Part shown: positions 53,766-62,791 of the stretch, piece after piece
Layout: every line of letters starts with the position of its first letter
How positions within the stretch are numbered: the stretch's first letter is position 1
Assembly (NCBI RefSeq): GCF_900185725.1
Contig: NZ_FYAU01000026.1
Location: forward strand, 186,001-250,000
Length of the DNA stretch: 64,000 nt
Direction of reading: 5' to 3'
Origin: Stappia sp. TSB10P1A
Lineage (GTDB): Bacteria > Pseudomonadota > Alphaproteobacteria > Rhizobiales > Stappiaceae
Notes under the pieces: model-generated
The model's input: only the letters and a program-made list of their open reading frames with translations
The model's database searches: none
What the model was told of the DNA's origin: nothing
Made by a program: the position numbers and the translations under genes

Positions 53766-54068
53766 ATGACAGCACGACACACGAATATCGCCCTGAGCGC
53801 CGCTTTGGTCTCCGCGCTCACGCTGATGGCCGCGCCGGTGCAGGCCCAGACGACGGAAAAGTGCTTCGGCGTCTCGCTTGCCGGCCAGAACGACTGCGCC
53901 GCCGGCCCAGGCACGACCTGCGCCGGGACGTCCAAGGTCGACTATCAGGGCAATGCCTGGAAGATGGTCCCGGCCGGCACCTGCACCACGATGGAACTGC
54001 CCGCCCAGGCCGACGGGACGCCGCGCAAGGGCTCGCTGACCGAACTCAGCCGCGATCTCCCTGCCTGA
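53766..54068 (+). CDS. bufA: bufferin-1 precursor (DUF2282)
   Basis: A protein of 100 residues with a Sec signal peptide (cleavage near VQA-QTT). The mature part contains four cysteines in the DUF2282/BufA1 arrangement: [25 protein letters not shown] and AGTCTTME. Family knowledge: such peptides are modified at Cys by the MNIO enzyme BufB and exported to bind copper; the same genes are called gigA in Caulobacter. It is followed by a hairpin and then bufB. Confidence 0.92.
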   Translation: MTARHTNIALSAALVSALTLMAAPVQAQTTEKCFGVSLAGQNDCAAGPGTTCAGTSKVDYQGNAWKMVPAGTCTTMELPAQADGTPRKGSLTELSRDLPA

Positions 54069-54079
54069 GGCCAACGCAC

Positions 54080-54101
54080 GGGGCGCGACCGGTCGCGCCC
54101 C
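54080..54101 (+). terminator. perfect palindrome between bufA and bufB
   Basis: GGGGCGCGACC is followed directly by its complement, an 11-bp arm hairpin 12 bp after the bufA stop. It probably reduces transcription into bufB, so that precursor is made in excess over enzyme. Confidence 0.7.
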
Positions 54102-54112
54102 GCCTTCCTCCA

Positions 54113-54982
54113 ATGCACGGTGCACTCGAGATGCCTCAGTTACCCGCGAGCGTCGGTGTGGGCTTCAAACCGCAGCATTTCATCGACATCACCCAGGATC
54201 CCGGCAAGGTCGGCTTCTTCGAGGTCCATGCCGAGAACTACATGGGAGCCGGCGGTCTGCCGCACGCCCAACTCACCGCGCTCAGGGCGGACTATGCCCT
54301 TTCGGTTCATGGCGTCGGCCTGTCGATCGGCGGCACCCGCGGCCTGGATCCCGATCACCTGGCGAGGCTTCGCCAGCTCTGCGAACGCTACCAGCCCGAG
54401 AGTTTTTCCGAGCACCTCGCCTGGTCGAGCCACGACACCGGTTTTCTCAACGATCTTCTGCCGCTGCCCTACACGGACGAGTCGCTGAACGTGATCTGCG
54501 CTCATGTCGACCAGGTGCAGGAGGCACTCGGGCGCAGGATGCTGCTCGAGAACCCGTCGACCTATGTGATCTTCGAGCAGTCGACGATCGCCGAGGTCGA
54601 CTTTCTCGCCGAAGTCGCGCGGCGCACCGGCTGCGGCCTGCTCCTCGACGTCAACAATGTGTTCGTGTCGGCGACCAACCACGGTTTCGACCCTTGCGCC
54701 TATATCGACAGCTTCCCGCTCCAGCATGTCGGCGAAATCCACCTGGGCGGTCACGTGGTGGAAGAGCTTCCGTCGGGGCCGCTGCTGATCGACGCGCATT
54801 CCTCCGAGGTCGCCGACCCGGTCTGGTCGCTCTTTGCCGATGTCGTCTCGCGATGCGGAGCGATCCCGACGCTCGTCGAATGGGACAATGACGTTCCCTG
54901 CTGGTCGGTTCTGGCCGACGAAGCCGCGCGCGCCGCGCGCATTCTCCATGCTCCGGAGAAGCGTCATGCGCAGGCTGGCTGA
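54113..54982 (+). CDS. bufB: MNIO-family enzyme BufB (DUF692)
   Basis: A protein of 289 residues; an ATG at 54131 (283 residues) is equally possible, as neither has a strong ribosome site. DUF692 motifs carrying the iron ligands are [63 protein letters not shown] and DAHSSEV. MNIO enzymes use two or three iron atoms to turn cysteines into thiooxazole-type rings. Overlaps bufC by 17 bp. Confidence 0.93.
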   Translation: MHGALEMPQLPASVGVGFKPQHFIDITQDPGKVGFFEVHAENYMGAGGLPHAQLTALRADYALSVHGVGLSIGGTRGLDPDHLARLRQLCERYQPESFSEHLAWSSHDTGFLNDLLPLPYTDESLNVICAHVDQVQEALGRRMLLENPSTYVIFEQSTIAEVDFLAEVARRTGCGLLLDVNNVFVSATNHGFDPCAYIDSFPLQHVGEIHLGGHVVEELPSGPLLIDAHSSEVADPVWSLFADVVSRCGAIPTLVEWDNDVPCWSVLADEAARAARILHAPEKRHAQAG

Positions 54983-55730
54983 GCTGCAATCCAGCTTTGA
55001 CGCAGCCCTGCGCGGAGGCCCGCTTCCTGCCGGACTGACGGCGCGGGACCCGGCGGAGGCCGAGCGCCGCTTCAATGTCTACCGCAACAATGTCGTCGTC
55101 AGCCTGACCGAGGCGCTGGCCATGCGGTTCCCAGTCGTCCAGCGGCTCGTCGGCGAGGCATTCTTCCGGCAGATGGCGCGCGTCTATGTCGAACTGGACC
55201 GGCCGAAGACACCGGTGCTGACGCAGTGGGGAGACGGCTTCCCCGCGTTCCTGGCGGGTTTTCCGCCGCTTCTGGACTATCCCTACATGGCCGACGTCGC
55301 CCGCATCGAGTATCAGCGCGGCGTTGCCTTTCACGCGGCCGACCATGAACCGGCAACGCCGGACCTTTTTGCCAATGCCGACCCGGCCGACCTCGTTCTG
55401 GCCTTGCACCCTTCCGTTTGCGTGCTTGCTCTCGCGCATGCGGCGGTCGCGATCTGGGCATCGAACCAACCCGGCGCGCTGCCCGGCGCCATCGTTCACG
55501 GTCCCGAAACGGCGCTCATCTTCCGGGATCGCTTCTTCAACGTGCCGGTGAAGGCGATCGCGGCCGGCGATGCCGCCATGATCGCCGCGCTCAGCGACGG
55601 CCGGCCCTTGCTGGAGGCGGCGCAACTCGCCCAGGCGGCCGACCCGGCCCACGACGCCGGACGCCTTCTCGCCGAGTTCATGGCAGCCGGTCTCATCCTC
55701 AATGCGGAGATTTCGACATGCAGACCCTGA
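54966..55730 (+). CDS. bufC: BufC, DUF2063 (putative DNA-binding/RRE-like) partner protein
   Basis: A protein of 254 residues. The N-terminal DUF2063 pattern is [48 protein letters not shown], with the [19 protein letters not shown] block after it. The family usually pairs with DUF692 and is thought to present the precursor to the enzyme. The start overlaps bufB, and the stop overlaps the bufD start. Confidence 0.9.
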   Translation: MRRLAELQSSFDAALRGGPLPAGLTARDPAEAERRFNVYRNNVVVSLTEALAMRFPVVQRLVGEAFFRQMARVYVELDRPKTPVLTQWGDGFPAFLAGFPPLLDYPYMADVARIEYQRGVAFHAADHEPATPDLFANADPADLVLALHPSVCVLALAHAAVAIWASNQPGALPGAIVHGPETALIFRDRFFNVPVKAIAAGDAAMIAALSDGRPLLEAAQLAQAADPAHDAGRLLAEFMAAGLILNAEISTCRP

Positions 55731-56167
55731 TCAAGCGGCTGAACGGCTGGTTCCAGCTCATTCCCGACGACCTTGTCGCCCTCGGGCTCCGCTTCTTTCC
55801 GGCCATGGTGTTCTGGCTGTCGGGCCGCACCAAGGTCGACGGCTTCGCGATCAAGGACTCGACATGGTTCCTGTTCGAAACGGAGTTTGCCTTGCCGATC
55901 ATCCCGCCGAATGTCGCAGCGGTTCTTGCCACCGTCAGCGAACATGTGCTGCCGGTGCTGATGATCCTCGGCCTTTTCACGAGACTGTCCGCCTTCGGTC
56001 TGCTCGTCATGACCGCCGTCATCCAGATATTCGTCTATCCCAGCGCATGGGTCACGCATGGGCTGTGGGCCGCCGCCCTGCTTGCCGTCGTGGTCCGGGG
56101 ACCGGGCAGGATCTCGCTGGATCATGTGCTGCGTCTTGACGGCCCGCCGCAGAAAACGACCGCATGA
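55718..56167 (+). CDS. bufD: DoxX-family membrane protein (BufD)
   Basis: A protein of 149 residues with four hydrophobic segments and the DoxX pattern ([37 protein letters not shown]). It is the usual fourth gene of gig/buf operons. Its role may be in redox supply or membrane handling of the product; this is not settled. Confidence 0.88.
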   Translation: MQTLIKRLNGWFQLIPDDLVALGLRFFPAMVFWLSGRTKVDGFAIKDSTWFLFETEFALPIIPPNVAAVLATVSEHVLPVLMILGLFTRLSAFGLLVMTAVIQIFVYPSAWVTHGLWAAALLAVVVRGPGRISLDHVLRLDGPPQKTTA

Positions 56168-56252
56168 TGGACCCGGTCTTCGCCTGTCGCACAGGAATGC
56201 GAGCCGCCCAGATCAAGGGACGTGCCGGCGCCACGCTCGCTGCCGTGACCGC

Positions 56253-56894
56253 ATGACGGCGTCGCTCGCAACTCTGCGTGATGTGGGTTGCCTCGCGATC
56301 GCAAGCCCCGCTAGGTTGCCTCTCGCGGACGCGCGACGGGAGGCCGAGATAGCCGACGCTTGCAACGATCTGGAGGCGCTGTTGACCGCCGCGAACGCAG
56401 GCGACGCAAAGGCGTTTGCCCGCTTTCTCACCGCCGTCATGCCGCTTGTCCGAAAGGTCGTAAAAGCCCGCGGGCGCGGGCTGCCGCCGGACCAGCACGA
56501 CGACGTGGTGCAGGAGGTGCTGCTGGCGATCCACCTCAAGCGCCAGACCTGGGACCCGCGCACGCCGGTGCGTCCCTGGCTCTATGCCGTCGCGCGCTAC
56601 AAGGTGGTCGACGCCTTCAGACGGCTGGGAGCTCACATCCACCTGCCGGTGGACGACTTCGTCGATCTCATCGCGCAGGACGAGCCGAGCGATCTCCTGT
56701 CGGATCAGGAGGCCTCGAGGATGCTGGCCCAGATCGATACGAGGTCGGCCGCCATCGTGCGCGCAATCGGCCTTGACGGCGACCGCGCAACCGAGGTCGG
56801 CGCCCGGTTTTCGATGAGCGAGGGAGCCGTGCGCGTTGCCTTCCACCGCGCCATCAAGAAGCTGTCCGCTCTTGCGCGGGGACCCGACCGATGA
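56253..56894 (+). CDS. sigF: ECF sigma factor, SigF type
   Basis: A protein of 213 residues from the ATG at 56253. The true start may be later, since the first 35 residues have no sigma homology and the ribosome site is weak. Region 2 is AFLTAVMPLVRKVVKARGRG-like with QHDDVVQEVLLAIHLKRQTWDP and RPWLYAVARYKVVDAFRR; region 4 is ATEVGARFSMSEGAVRVAFHRAIKKL. The stop overlaps nrsF by 4 bp. It should transcribe the bufA promoter at 53690. Confidence 0.88.
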   Translation: MTASLATLRDVGCLAIASPARLPLADARREAEIADACNDLEALLTAANAGDAKAFARFLTAVMPLVRKVVKARGRGLPPDQHDDVVQEVLLAIHLKRQTWDPRTPVRPWLYAVARYKVVDAFRRLGAHIHLPVDDFVDLIAQDEPSDLLSDQEASRMLAQIDTRSAAIVRAIGLDGDRATEVGARFSMSEGAVRVAFHRAIKKLSALARGPDR

Positions 56895-57535
56895 CCCGGA
56901 AAAGACTGTCCACGGAGGACTTCATCGCCGACCTGGCCCGGGCCCCTGTCCCGAAGCCGTTTGCAGCGTCCTCGATCGCGCTTTGGACCTCGGCGGCGAC
57001 GGCCCTTGGTGTTGCCCTCTGGCTCTCCCTGATGGGGCTGCGGCCGGACCTCGGCACCGCGTTGAGCGCGCCGGTGACCCTCGCCAAGACAGGGCTGCCG
57101 GCGTTGCTGTCGGTCTCCGCATTGTGGCTCGCGATCCGCTCCGCCTATCCCGGCAAGGGGCTCAGGCTGTCATACCTGCTTCTGCCGCCGGCAATGGCGC
57201 TTGTCCTGATCGCCGATGCCGCAGCCGCCACGCCGGCACCGTTTCTGACGCAAGCGATGGTGGGCAGTACGGCGATGAAATGCCTCTCCGCCGTTCTCGG
57301 CCTGTCGCTGCTTCCGATCGCCGCGGGACTGAGTGTCTTGAAGAACGGCGCGAGCACGAATCCGGCCCTGTCCGGCGCCTTGCTCGGCCTTGCGGCCGGC
57401 GCCGGAGCGGCGGCCGGCTATTCTCTCGCCTGCACGGAGGACTCTCCGCTCTTCTATGTGGTCTGGTATGGGCTCGCGATTGCCTCGGCCGGCGCGGTCG
57501 GCTCCCTCGCAGGTTCGCGCCTCCTCAGGTGGTGA
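56891..57535 (+). CDS. nrsF: membrane anti-sigma factor NrsF (DUF1109)
   Basis: A protein of 214 residues with six hydrophobic helices after a short cytoplasmic N-terminus. Two conserved cysteines fall at 131 (STAMKCLSAVL) and 181 (SLACTEDSPLF), the same numbers I recall for the metal-sensing cysteines of Caulobacter NrsF. It would hold SigF until heavy metal or copper stress. Coupled to sigF by overlap. Confidence 0.9.
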   Translation: MTRKRLSTEDFIADLARAPVPKPFAASSIALWTSAATALGVALWLSLMGLRPDLGTALSAPVTLAKTGLPALLSVSALWLAIRSAYPGKGLRLSYLLLPPAMALVLIADAAAATPAPFLTQAMVGSTAMKCLSAVLGLSLLPIAAGLSVLKNGASTNPALSGALLGLAAGAGAAAGYSLACTEDSPLFYVVWYGLAIASAGAVGSLAGSRLLRW

Positions 57536-57700
57536 TTGCGAACAGACCCAGGCCTGCTGACAAGAATTGTGAACACCGATGAGGGGCATCCTGCGACCGA
57601 TGCGCCTCAGTCAGATCGCCGTGTTCAGCCGTCTTTGCCTGTTCCAGATCGCGCAAGGGGGACCGACAGTGCGCGAGAAGCCTGCCGATCAGGCGTGAAC

Positions 57701-57723
57701 AAAAAGGGCGCCTCGCGGCGCCC
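57701..57723 (-). terminator. rho-independent terminator of the nos operon
   Basis: On the minus strand GGGCGCC-GCGA-GGCGCCC is followed by TTTTTG. The 7-bp stem lies 9 bp after the DUF2249 stop, marking the end of the leftward nos transcript. Confidence 0.9.
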
Positions 57724-57731
57724 GTTGTCGT

Positions 57732-58037
57732 TCAGCCGCAGCCGCCGCCGCAACACTCGTCGCGCCTTTGCTCCTCGACCTGCCCTTCCTTGCCCACGAG
57801 GACATGCCAGTCGACAGGACCGAGGACCCGATAGGTCCAGGAAAACTGGCCGGGAATGGCTTGCTGGAACTGGTACAAGAGCCCCTGCGGATCATGATCG
57901 TTGATCAGTTCGAAACATTCACCCGGGAGCAGCGCGTCGTACTGGCGGAAGACCAACGAGTGACGTTGCGGCCTGGGCAGCGATCGCAGATCCACAATAG
58001 CGACAGGCCGATCGGCATGGGCAGGTGTAAGGGTCAT
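57732..58037 (-). CDS. DUF2249 protein with Cys-rich C-terminal tail
   Basis: A protein of 101 residues. The DUF2249 core contains VDLRSLPRPQRHSLVFRQYDAL, ELINDHDPQGLLYQFQ and WTYRVLGPVDWHVLVGK. It ends in DECCGGGCG, with three cysteines in the last six residues, a tail suited to metal binding. Members often lie near denitrification genes. It is the last gene of the nos operon here, 104 bp after nosX. Confidence 0.85.
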   Translation of the reverse strand: MTLTPAHADRPVAIVDLRSLPRPQRHSLVFRQYDALLPGECFELINDHDPQGLLYQFQQAIPGQFSWTYRVLGPVDWHVLVGKEGQVEEQRRDECCGGGCG

Positions 58038-58141
58038 GGCGCACTCCGATGTTGATGCGGATGACCCTGTTCTTAGGGGGCGAATGAGCGGCCGTCCTTG
58101 TCCGGGAACAAACTCCCGCCGGCAGCGTTGCCTCGCCCGGT

Positions 58142-59131
58142 TTACGGAGTTCTCCAGCCGTCACGGCCGTCCGACAACATGACGTCGATGTCGCCTTCAC
58201 GCTTGGCTACCGCTCGGATGTCCTCAGACGACATCAAGCTGAACGCGGTCGAGAATGCATCGGCTTTCGCAGCGTCCCGCGCGGTGACGGTAACACTTCT
58301 GTCGCCGGTCACGCTTGCCCCGGTGCGGGGGTCCAGCAAGTGCGTGAAACGGCCCGCGGCATCGAAGCTGAAGCCCGCCGCGCTCGATGTGGCCACCGCC
58401 TTGTCGACCAACTCGATCGCGGCCGCGCGCCCGGCAGGGGTAGCCACGTCCCGGATGCCGACCTGCCATGGACCACCGTCCGGTTTCGATCCGAGCACGC
58501 GGATCTCGCCGAGATCGACGATGCTCTTTTCGATGCCACCCCGACGCAGAAGCTCGACAGCCCGGTCCGTGATGTAACCCTGGGCGATGCCGTTGAGCGT
58601 CAGGGCCATGCCAGGTCGGCCAAACGCCACACGGCTCTGATCGAAGCTGACCTTGTCGAAGCCAACCAGATCGAGAGCCTCACGAATTTCGGTCGATGTG
58701 GGACCGCCGGCCGAAGCACCGGGCATCGAAAAATGCTCTGCCAGCACTTTCCACAGCGGCTGGACCGTGGGGTCGAACACCCCACCGGTCACTTCCCAGG
58801 CCTTGCGACAGATGTCGAGAAGCGCGACCAATTCGGACGGAGGCATGGCCAGGGCGCCCAACCGGTTCAACTGCGAAATCGCCGAGCCGGGCCGGTAGAG
58901 ACTGAAGATCTGCTCCAGCCTGTCGACCTCGGACCGGACCTGCCGAAGCAGGCGCTCCGCAGCGACGGGGTCCTGATGGTAGATCACCAGGGAGGTCGGC
59001 GCGCCGAGCGCCTGCCCGCGCCAGCTCACCGCCTCTTGCCAGGGCGTCGCCGCAAAAGCCGGCCAGGCTAGGCCGCAGCCGGCCGCCGCGGCGGTGATCG
59101 AGATGAAGCGTCGGCGGTTCATGGTGCCCAT
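58142..59131 (-). CDS. nosX: NosX, ApbE-like FMN transferase for nitrous oxide reduction
   Basis: A protein of 329 residues with a Tat signal (NRRRFISITAAAAG). ApbE motifs are LGAPTSLVIYH, SLYRPGSAISQLNR, LTLNGIAQGYITDRAVELL, VDLGEIRVLG (the family's G-(D/E)-(I/M)), HLLDPRTGA and ADAFSTAFSLM. NosX attaches FMN to NosR-type electron donors in the periplasm. The start has AGGGG six bases upstream. Confidence 0.9.
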   Translation of the reverse strand: MGTMNRRRFISITAAAAGCGLAWPAFAATPWQEAVSWRGQALGAPTSLVIYHQDPVAAERLLRQVRSEVDRLEQIFSLYRPGSAISQLNRLGALAMPPSELVALLDICRKAWEVTGGVFDPTVQPLWKVLAEHFSMPGASAGGPTSTEIREALDLVGFDKVSFDQSRVAFGRPGMALTLNGIAQGYITDRAVELLRRGGIEKSIVDLGEIRVLGSKPDGGPWQVGIRDVATPAGRAAAIELVDKAVATSSAAGFSFDAAGRFTHLLDPRTGASVTGDRSVTVTARDAAKADAFSTAFSLMSSEDIRAVAKREGDIDVMLSDGRDGWRTP

Positions 59132-59140
59132 GGCGTGCCC

Positions 59141-59674
59141 CTATTGTGTCGAACCCGCCGCCCCAGGCGCCGTTGCCGCGTCACCGGGCCCCAGCACGTA
59201 GTCGACAGGGATGTCCTCGAACGTCACCACCTCGCCGCCGTTGTCCTGCGCAAACCGCTCGGCGGCGTCCCTGGTGGAGAAGGGAACCGTCTCGGCGGCC
59301 CCCATCCCGCCCCTTGCCGAACTGCCGATCACATAGAAGGCGGCTCGCGCATCGACCCAGTTATCCGCGCCCGGATTGTCCCAGTCCGGCGCATGCTTCA
59401 TGTCGGACACATAGATGGCGGAGTAGGTCTTGGGTTCCTCCGGAAGCATGGTGAACGCCACCGCATCACGGGCGGAGGAAAACCAGATCGGCTCGGGTCC
59501 GAAGATGACCTGCCCCTTCGGGCCGGGGTGCTCGAGCACGTTCATGCCGCAGTAGCGCCCCATGGCGTCCTGCGTCAGGGCAAAAGGCTCCGGCAAGGCG
59601 GCAGAGCCTTCCTCGCCGCATCCCGCCAGACCGAACGCGGCCGCCACGATGATCGGAAACAACAGGCGTCTCAC
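59141..59674 (-). CDS. nosL: NosL copper-binding lipoprotein
   Basis: A protein of 177 residues with a lipobox (FGLAGC, Cys19). The Cu(I)-binding region is MGRYCGMNVLEHPGPKGQ, followed by the NosL pattern FSSARDAVAFTMLPEEPK and IYVSDM. NosL carries copper for NosZ assembly together with NosDFY. The start overlaps the nosY stop. Confidence 0.93.
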   Translation of the reverse strand: MRRLLFPIIVAAAFGLAGCGEEGSAALPEPFALTQDAMGRYCGMNVLEHPGPKGQVIFGPEPIWFSSARDAVAFTMLPEEPKTYSAIYVSDMKHAPDWDNPGADNWVDARAAFYVIGSSARGGMGAAETVPFSTRDAAERFAQDNGGEVVTFEDIPVDYVLGPGDAATAPGAAGSTQ

Positions 59675-60498
59675 AGTTCCCTCCTGGAGAAAACCAGGGC
59701 AGCGGCGGACAACGGCACCGCCACCCAGACAAGCAGCGCGCCGACCAGCGTGGCCGGCGAAAGCGCCGCATTTTCCGCAACGCCGCCCATGCCCGAGAGG
59801 GCTCCGACATTGCCGGAGCTCAGGTTCAGCAGCCGGTATGCATCCGTCGGATTGGCCAGCAACAGAGCGTCGAGCACCCCGCCGCTGATGATGCGGCCCT
59901 GATCGACGACCAGCAGGCCGAGAAGCGCCATGTCATAGATCAGCACGTAGAGCAGCCACACCCCGATCGCGATGCCGCCGGCGGTGCCGCGCTCTCGAAC
60001 CAGCACGCTGACGAGATAGCCGATCGCGATGAAAACGGCTCCGAGCAGGATCGACGACAGGATCATCGAGGCAAACGCACCGAAGCTGCTTCGATCAATA
60101 TCCGCGCCGGTCGCCGCCAGCGCAACAGCAGCGGCCCCGTAGCCAAGCAAGGTGGCAAAGGCGAGGATGGCCAGATGGCCGGCGAACTTGCCGGCGATCA
60201 CCTGCCAGCGCCCTACCGGATAGCTAAGCAGGAGCAGCATCGTGCCCCGCTCCATTTCCCCGACGATGGCGTCGTGCGAAATCAGCAATGCGATCAACGG
60301 CACGAGGAAGATCGAAAGGCTCGACAGGCTGACGATGACGACGTCCAGCGCGCTGGCGCCGATATTCCCGGTCGGGGCGCTGCCGAGAAAGGTCAGCGTC
60401 AGGGCCAGCGCCGCCAGAAGCAGCGTCGTGGCGAGGACCCAGCGGTTGCGCAGCCCCTCCTGGATTTCCTTGCGGGCGATAATGAAGATGTTGGTCAC
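59671..60498 (-). CDS. nosY: NosY, ABC permease for NosZ copper-site assembly
   Basis: A protein of 275 residues with about six hydrophobic helices. It opens IARKEIQEGLRNRWVLATTLLLA, and contains ISHDAIVGEMERGTMLLLLSYPVGR, typical of NosY. It works with NosF and NosD. Overlaps on both sides. Confidence 0.93.
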   Translation of the reverse strand: MTNIFIIARKEIQEGLRNRWVLATTLLLAALALTLTFLGSAPTGNIGASALDVVIVSLSSLSIFLVPLIALLISHDAIVGEMERGTMLLLLSYPVGRWQVIAGKFAGHLAILAFATLLGYGAAAVALAATGADIDRSSFGAFASMILSSILLGAVFIAIGYLVSVLVRERGTAGGIAIGVWLLYVLIYDMALLGLLVVDQGRIISGGVLDALLLANPTDAYRLLNLSSGNVGALSGMGGVAENAALSPATLVGALLVWVAVPLSAAALVFSRREL

Positions 60499-61415
60499 TC
60501 GCCCCTCCCCCGCGCCTCAAGGAAATGCGCGTAGAGTTCATCCAGCGTCGGCGGTATCACGTCGAAGTCGGCAACGGGAGCGCCCGGCTCGGCGACCCGG
60601 CGCAGCACCGCGACCTTCTCCCCCGGCTCCGCGTCGATCTCCAACTGGCGCCCGTTGACCCGTCGCCAACCGCCGGCGCGGGCCCAATCGTCGGCTGCGG
60701 AAACGACCTCGCCGGCCAGCGTGAGACGGATGCGTGTCGGCAGACGGGCGATCCGCCGGAGATCGTCGAGCGTTCCATCGGCGATCTTGACGCCCCGGTC
60801 GACGATCACGACGCGGTCCGCCCTGCCTTCCAGCTCGGTCAAGGCATGGGAAGACAGCAGCACGGTCGCGCCGCCGGCGCGCAGCTCCGCGACGATGTCG
60901 TAGAAGCTGCGGCGCAATGCCGGATCGAGGCCGGTGGTCGGTTCGTCCAGCAGCAGCACCCGCGGCTGCCCCAGAAGCGCCTGCGACAGCCCCAGCCGCT
61001 GGCGCATCCCCTTGGAATAGGTGCCGACGCGCCGGTCGGCCGCGCCCCCCAGCCCGACCCGCTCAAGCAGCGCTCCGGTCGTCTCCACGGGCACGCGTTT
61101 CAACCGGGCGTAGAAGGCAAGGGTCTCGCGGCCCGTCAAAGCCATGTTGAAGGAGACGTTTTCCGGCAGATAGCCGAGCCTGCGGCGCGCTTCGAACTGT
61201 CCGGCCGCCGGGTCTTCGCCAAGCACCCGGACCGTGCCGGCGGTCGGTTTCACCAGGCCGAGCATCAGTTTGATGAGCGTCGTCTTGCCGGCGCCATTGT
61301 GACCGACAAGTGCGATGGTCTCGCCTTCGCGAAACACGCAGGAGATCTCACGCACCGCCTGCACGGCGCCGTAGGACTTGGCAACGTTCGATACCTGGAC
61401 CGTCTCGACCATCAT
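60495..61415 (-). CDS. nosF: NosF, ABC ATPase
   Basis: A protein of 306 residues: Walker A GHNGAGKTTLIKLML, signature YSKGMRQRLGLSQALLG, Walker B VLLLDEPTTGLDP. The start at 61415 gives an ATGA overlap with nosD. NosF powers the NosDFY complex. Confidence 0.93.
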   Translation of the reverse strand: MMVETVQVSNVAKSYGAVQAVREISCVFREGETIALVGHNGAGKTTLIKLMLGLVKPTAGTVRVLGEDPAAGQFEARRRLGYLPENVSFNMALTGRETLAFYARLKRVPVETTGALLERVGLGGAADRRVGTYSKGMRQRLGLSQALLGQPRVLLLDEPTTGLDPALRRSFYDIVAELRAGGATVLLSSHALTELEGRADRVVIVDRGVKIADGTLDDLRRIARLPTRIRLTLAGEVVSAADDWARAGGWRRVNGRQLEIDAEPGEKVAVLRRVAEPGAPVADFDVIPPTLDELYAHFLEARGRGE

Positions 61416-62788
61416 TGCTCCATCCGCATCGGTCTTGGGGGCGTCATCAGCGGCCGGCTGTCGACCACGCCGCCGGGCAGCAGAGCCGGAAACTGCGCCT
61501 GTGCCCAGCGGATCACCTGGACGGCAGGGCTGTTCACGAGAACCTTCGCCTGCGGCGCGGTCCACAGCACCCTGTCGATGATGTCGTTCGGGCGGTAGGG
61601 AGTGTCGCCGATCCCGTCACCGTTCAGGTCGAAGGCCGGATTGTCGCTCCAGTAGTTTCCTCGCCCCTCGAACGACCAGTCGAGCTGCCGCGTCCCGACA
61701 TACTTCACCTGGTGCCTGTTGCCGATGAAGGCATTGTCGGTCATCGCGTTGCTTTCCGACCCGGCGGTGAAATGGATGCCGATGGCGCAGCCCTCGAACC
61801 AGTTTCCGGTCAGCCGGTTGCGGTTCGCATTGTAGATGAAGACGCATTTCTCCGGGCCAAGCCGCATCCCCCCGCTCACGCGACCGGCGGTCTCGCGCTC
61901 ACCCGGGAGGCCGTGCACCCCGTCGATCCGCGCCGCCGCCGTCCATCTGTGGATCGGAAGCGGCCGGCCGCGCACGATGTTTCCGGAGATCTGCGACCCG
62001 TTGGCGTAATTCAACAGCAGGCCATGGTCGCGGTCGCCATCGGAGATGTTGTTGGTGACACGCAACCGGTCGGAAAACATGATCGCGTAGCCGACGGTGT
62101 TGCCCGACGACAGGTTGTCGCTGACCTCGCTGTCGTTGGTGTACATGTAGTGGATGCCGAAGCGGACATTCTTCAGCGTGTTGCCCTTGAAGACGTTGCC
62201 CTGGCTCGTTTTCGTGAAAATGCCGTCCCGTCCATAGCTGATCTCATTGTCGACAACCTGGGCGCCGGGGGCATTCCACACCGAGACGCCGTCGCCGGCC
62301 TCGCTGGTGCGCCCCTCCCGCAGGCCGACGATGCGATTGCCCCTGGCCAGCGCGTCCCTGGCTCCGTGCAGGTAGATGCCGACGAGGTTGTCGAGGATGG
62401 CATTGTCCTCGATGCGGGCCCCTGTCGCCGTCTGTGCGACGAACACCCCGGAATCCATCTCGAAAAGGTCCCGTCCCGACCCCCGTATTTCAAGGCCGCG
62501 GACAACCGCGCCGGGTGCCGTCACGGTGATGACGCTGCCCTTGCCGTTGCCGAGAACCACCGCCCCGGCCTCCCCTTCGAGCGTCAGCGACGTATGAAGC
62601 GTCACCGACCCGGCATGCTCACCGGACTGGAGACGGATTACGTCGCCCGGCGCGGCGGCATCGACGATCGCCTGCAGGCCGGCGCCCCCCGGACGGTGCT
62701 CGATGACCCGCGCCGAGGCAGGCGCCCCCACGGTGGCGGCGAGGACCGCCGCCACCAGGGCTCCGATGAACGTGGAGCCGGATCGCAT
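61412..62788 (-). CDS. nosD: NosD, periplasmic copper-chaperone beta-helix protein
   Basis: A protein of 458 residues with a Sec signal and a right-handed parallel beta-helix (carbohydrate-binding/sugar-hydrolase type) seen as repeated N-x-I/V-x-x-N turns (EDNAILDNLVGIYLHGARD; TVGYAIMFSDRLRVTNNIS). The C-terminus has YWSDNPAFDLNGDGIGDTPY, a standard NosD block. It lies 3 bp after nosZ. Confidence 0.93.
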   Translation of the reverse strand: MRSGSTFIGALVAAVLAATVGAPASARVIEHRPGGAGLQAIVDAAAPGDVIRLQSGEHAGSVTLHTSLTLEGEAGAVVLGNGKGSVITVTAPGAVVRGLEIRGSGRDLFEMDSGVFVAQTATGARIEDNAILDNLVGIYLHGARDALARGNRIVGLREGRTSEAGDGVSVWNAPGAQVVDNEISYGRDGIFTKTSQGNVFKGNTLKNVRFGIHYMYTNDSEVSDNLSSGNTVGYAIMFSDRLRVTNNISDGDRDHGLLLNYANGSQISGNIVRGRPLPIHRWTAAARIDGVHGLPGERETAGRVSGGMRLGPEKCVFIYNANRNRLTGNWFEGCAIGIHFTAGSESNAMTDNAFIGNRHQVKYVGTRQLDWSFEGRGNYWSDNPAFDLNGDGIGDTPYRPNDIIDRVLWTAPQAKVLVNSPAVQVIRWAQAQFPALLPGGVVDSRPLMTPPRPMRMEQ

Positions 62789-62791
62789 CGT

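Noticed and set aside
57600-57698. A 32-codon frame between nrsF and the nos terminator
   Set aside because: No ribosome site, no family pattern, and it ends next to the terminator hairpin of the opposite strand.
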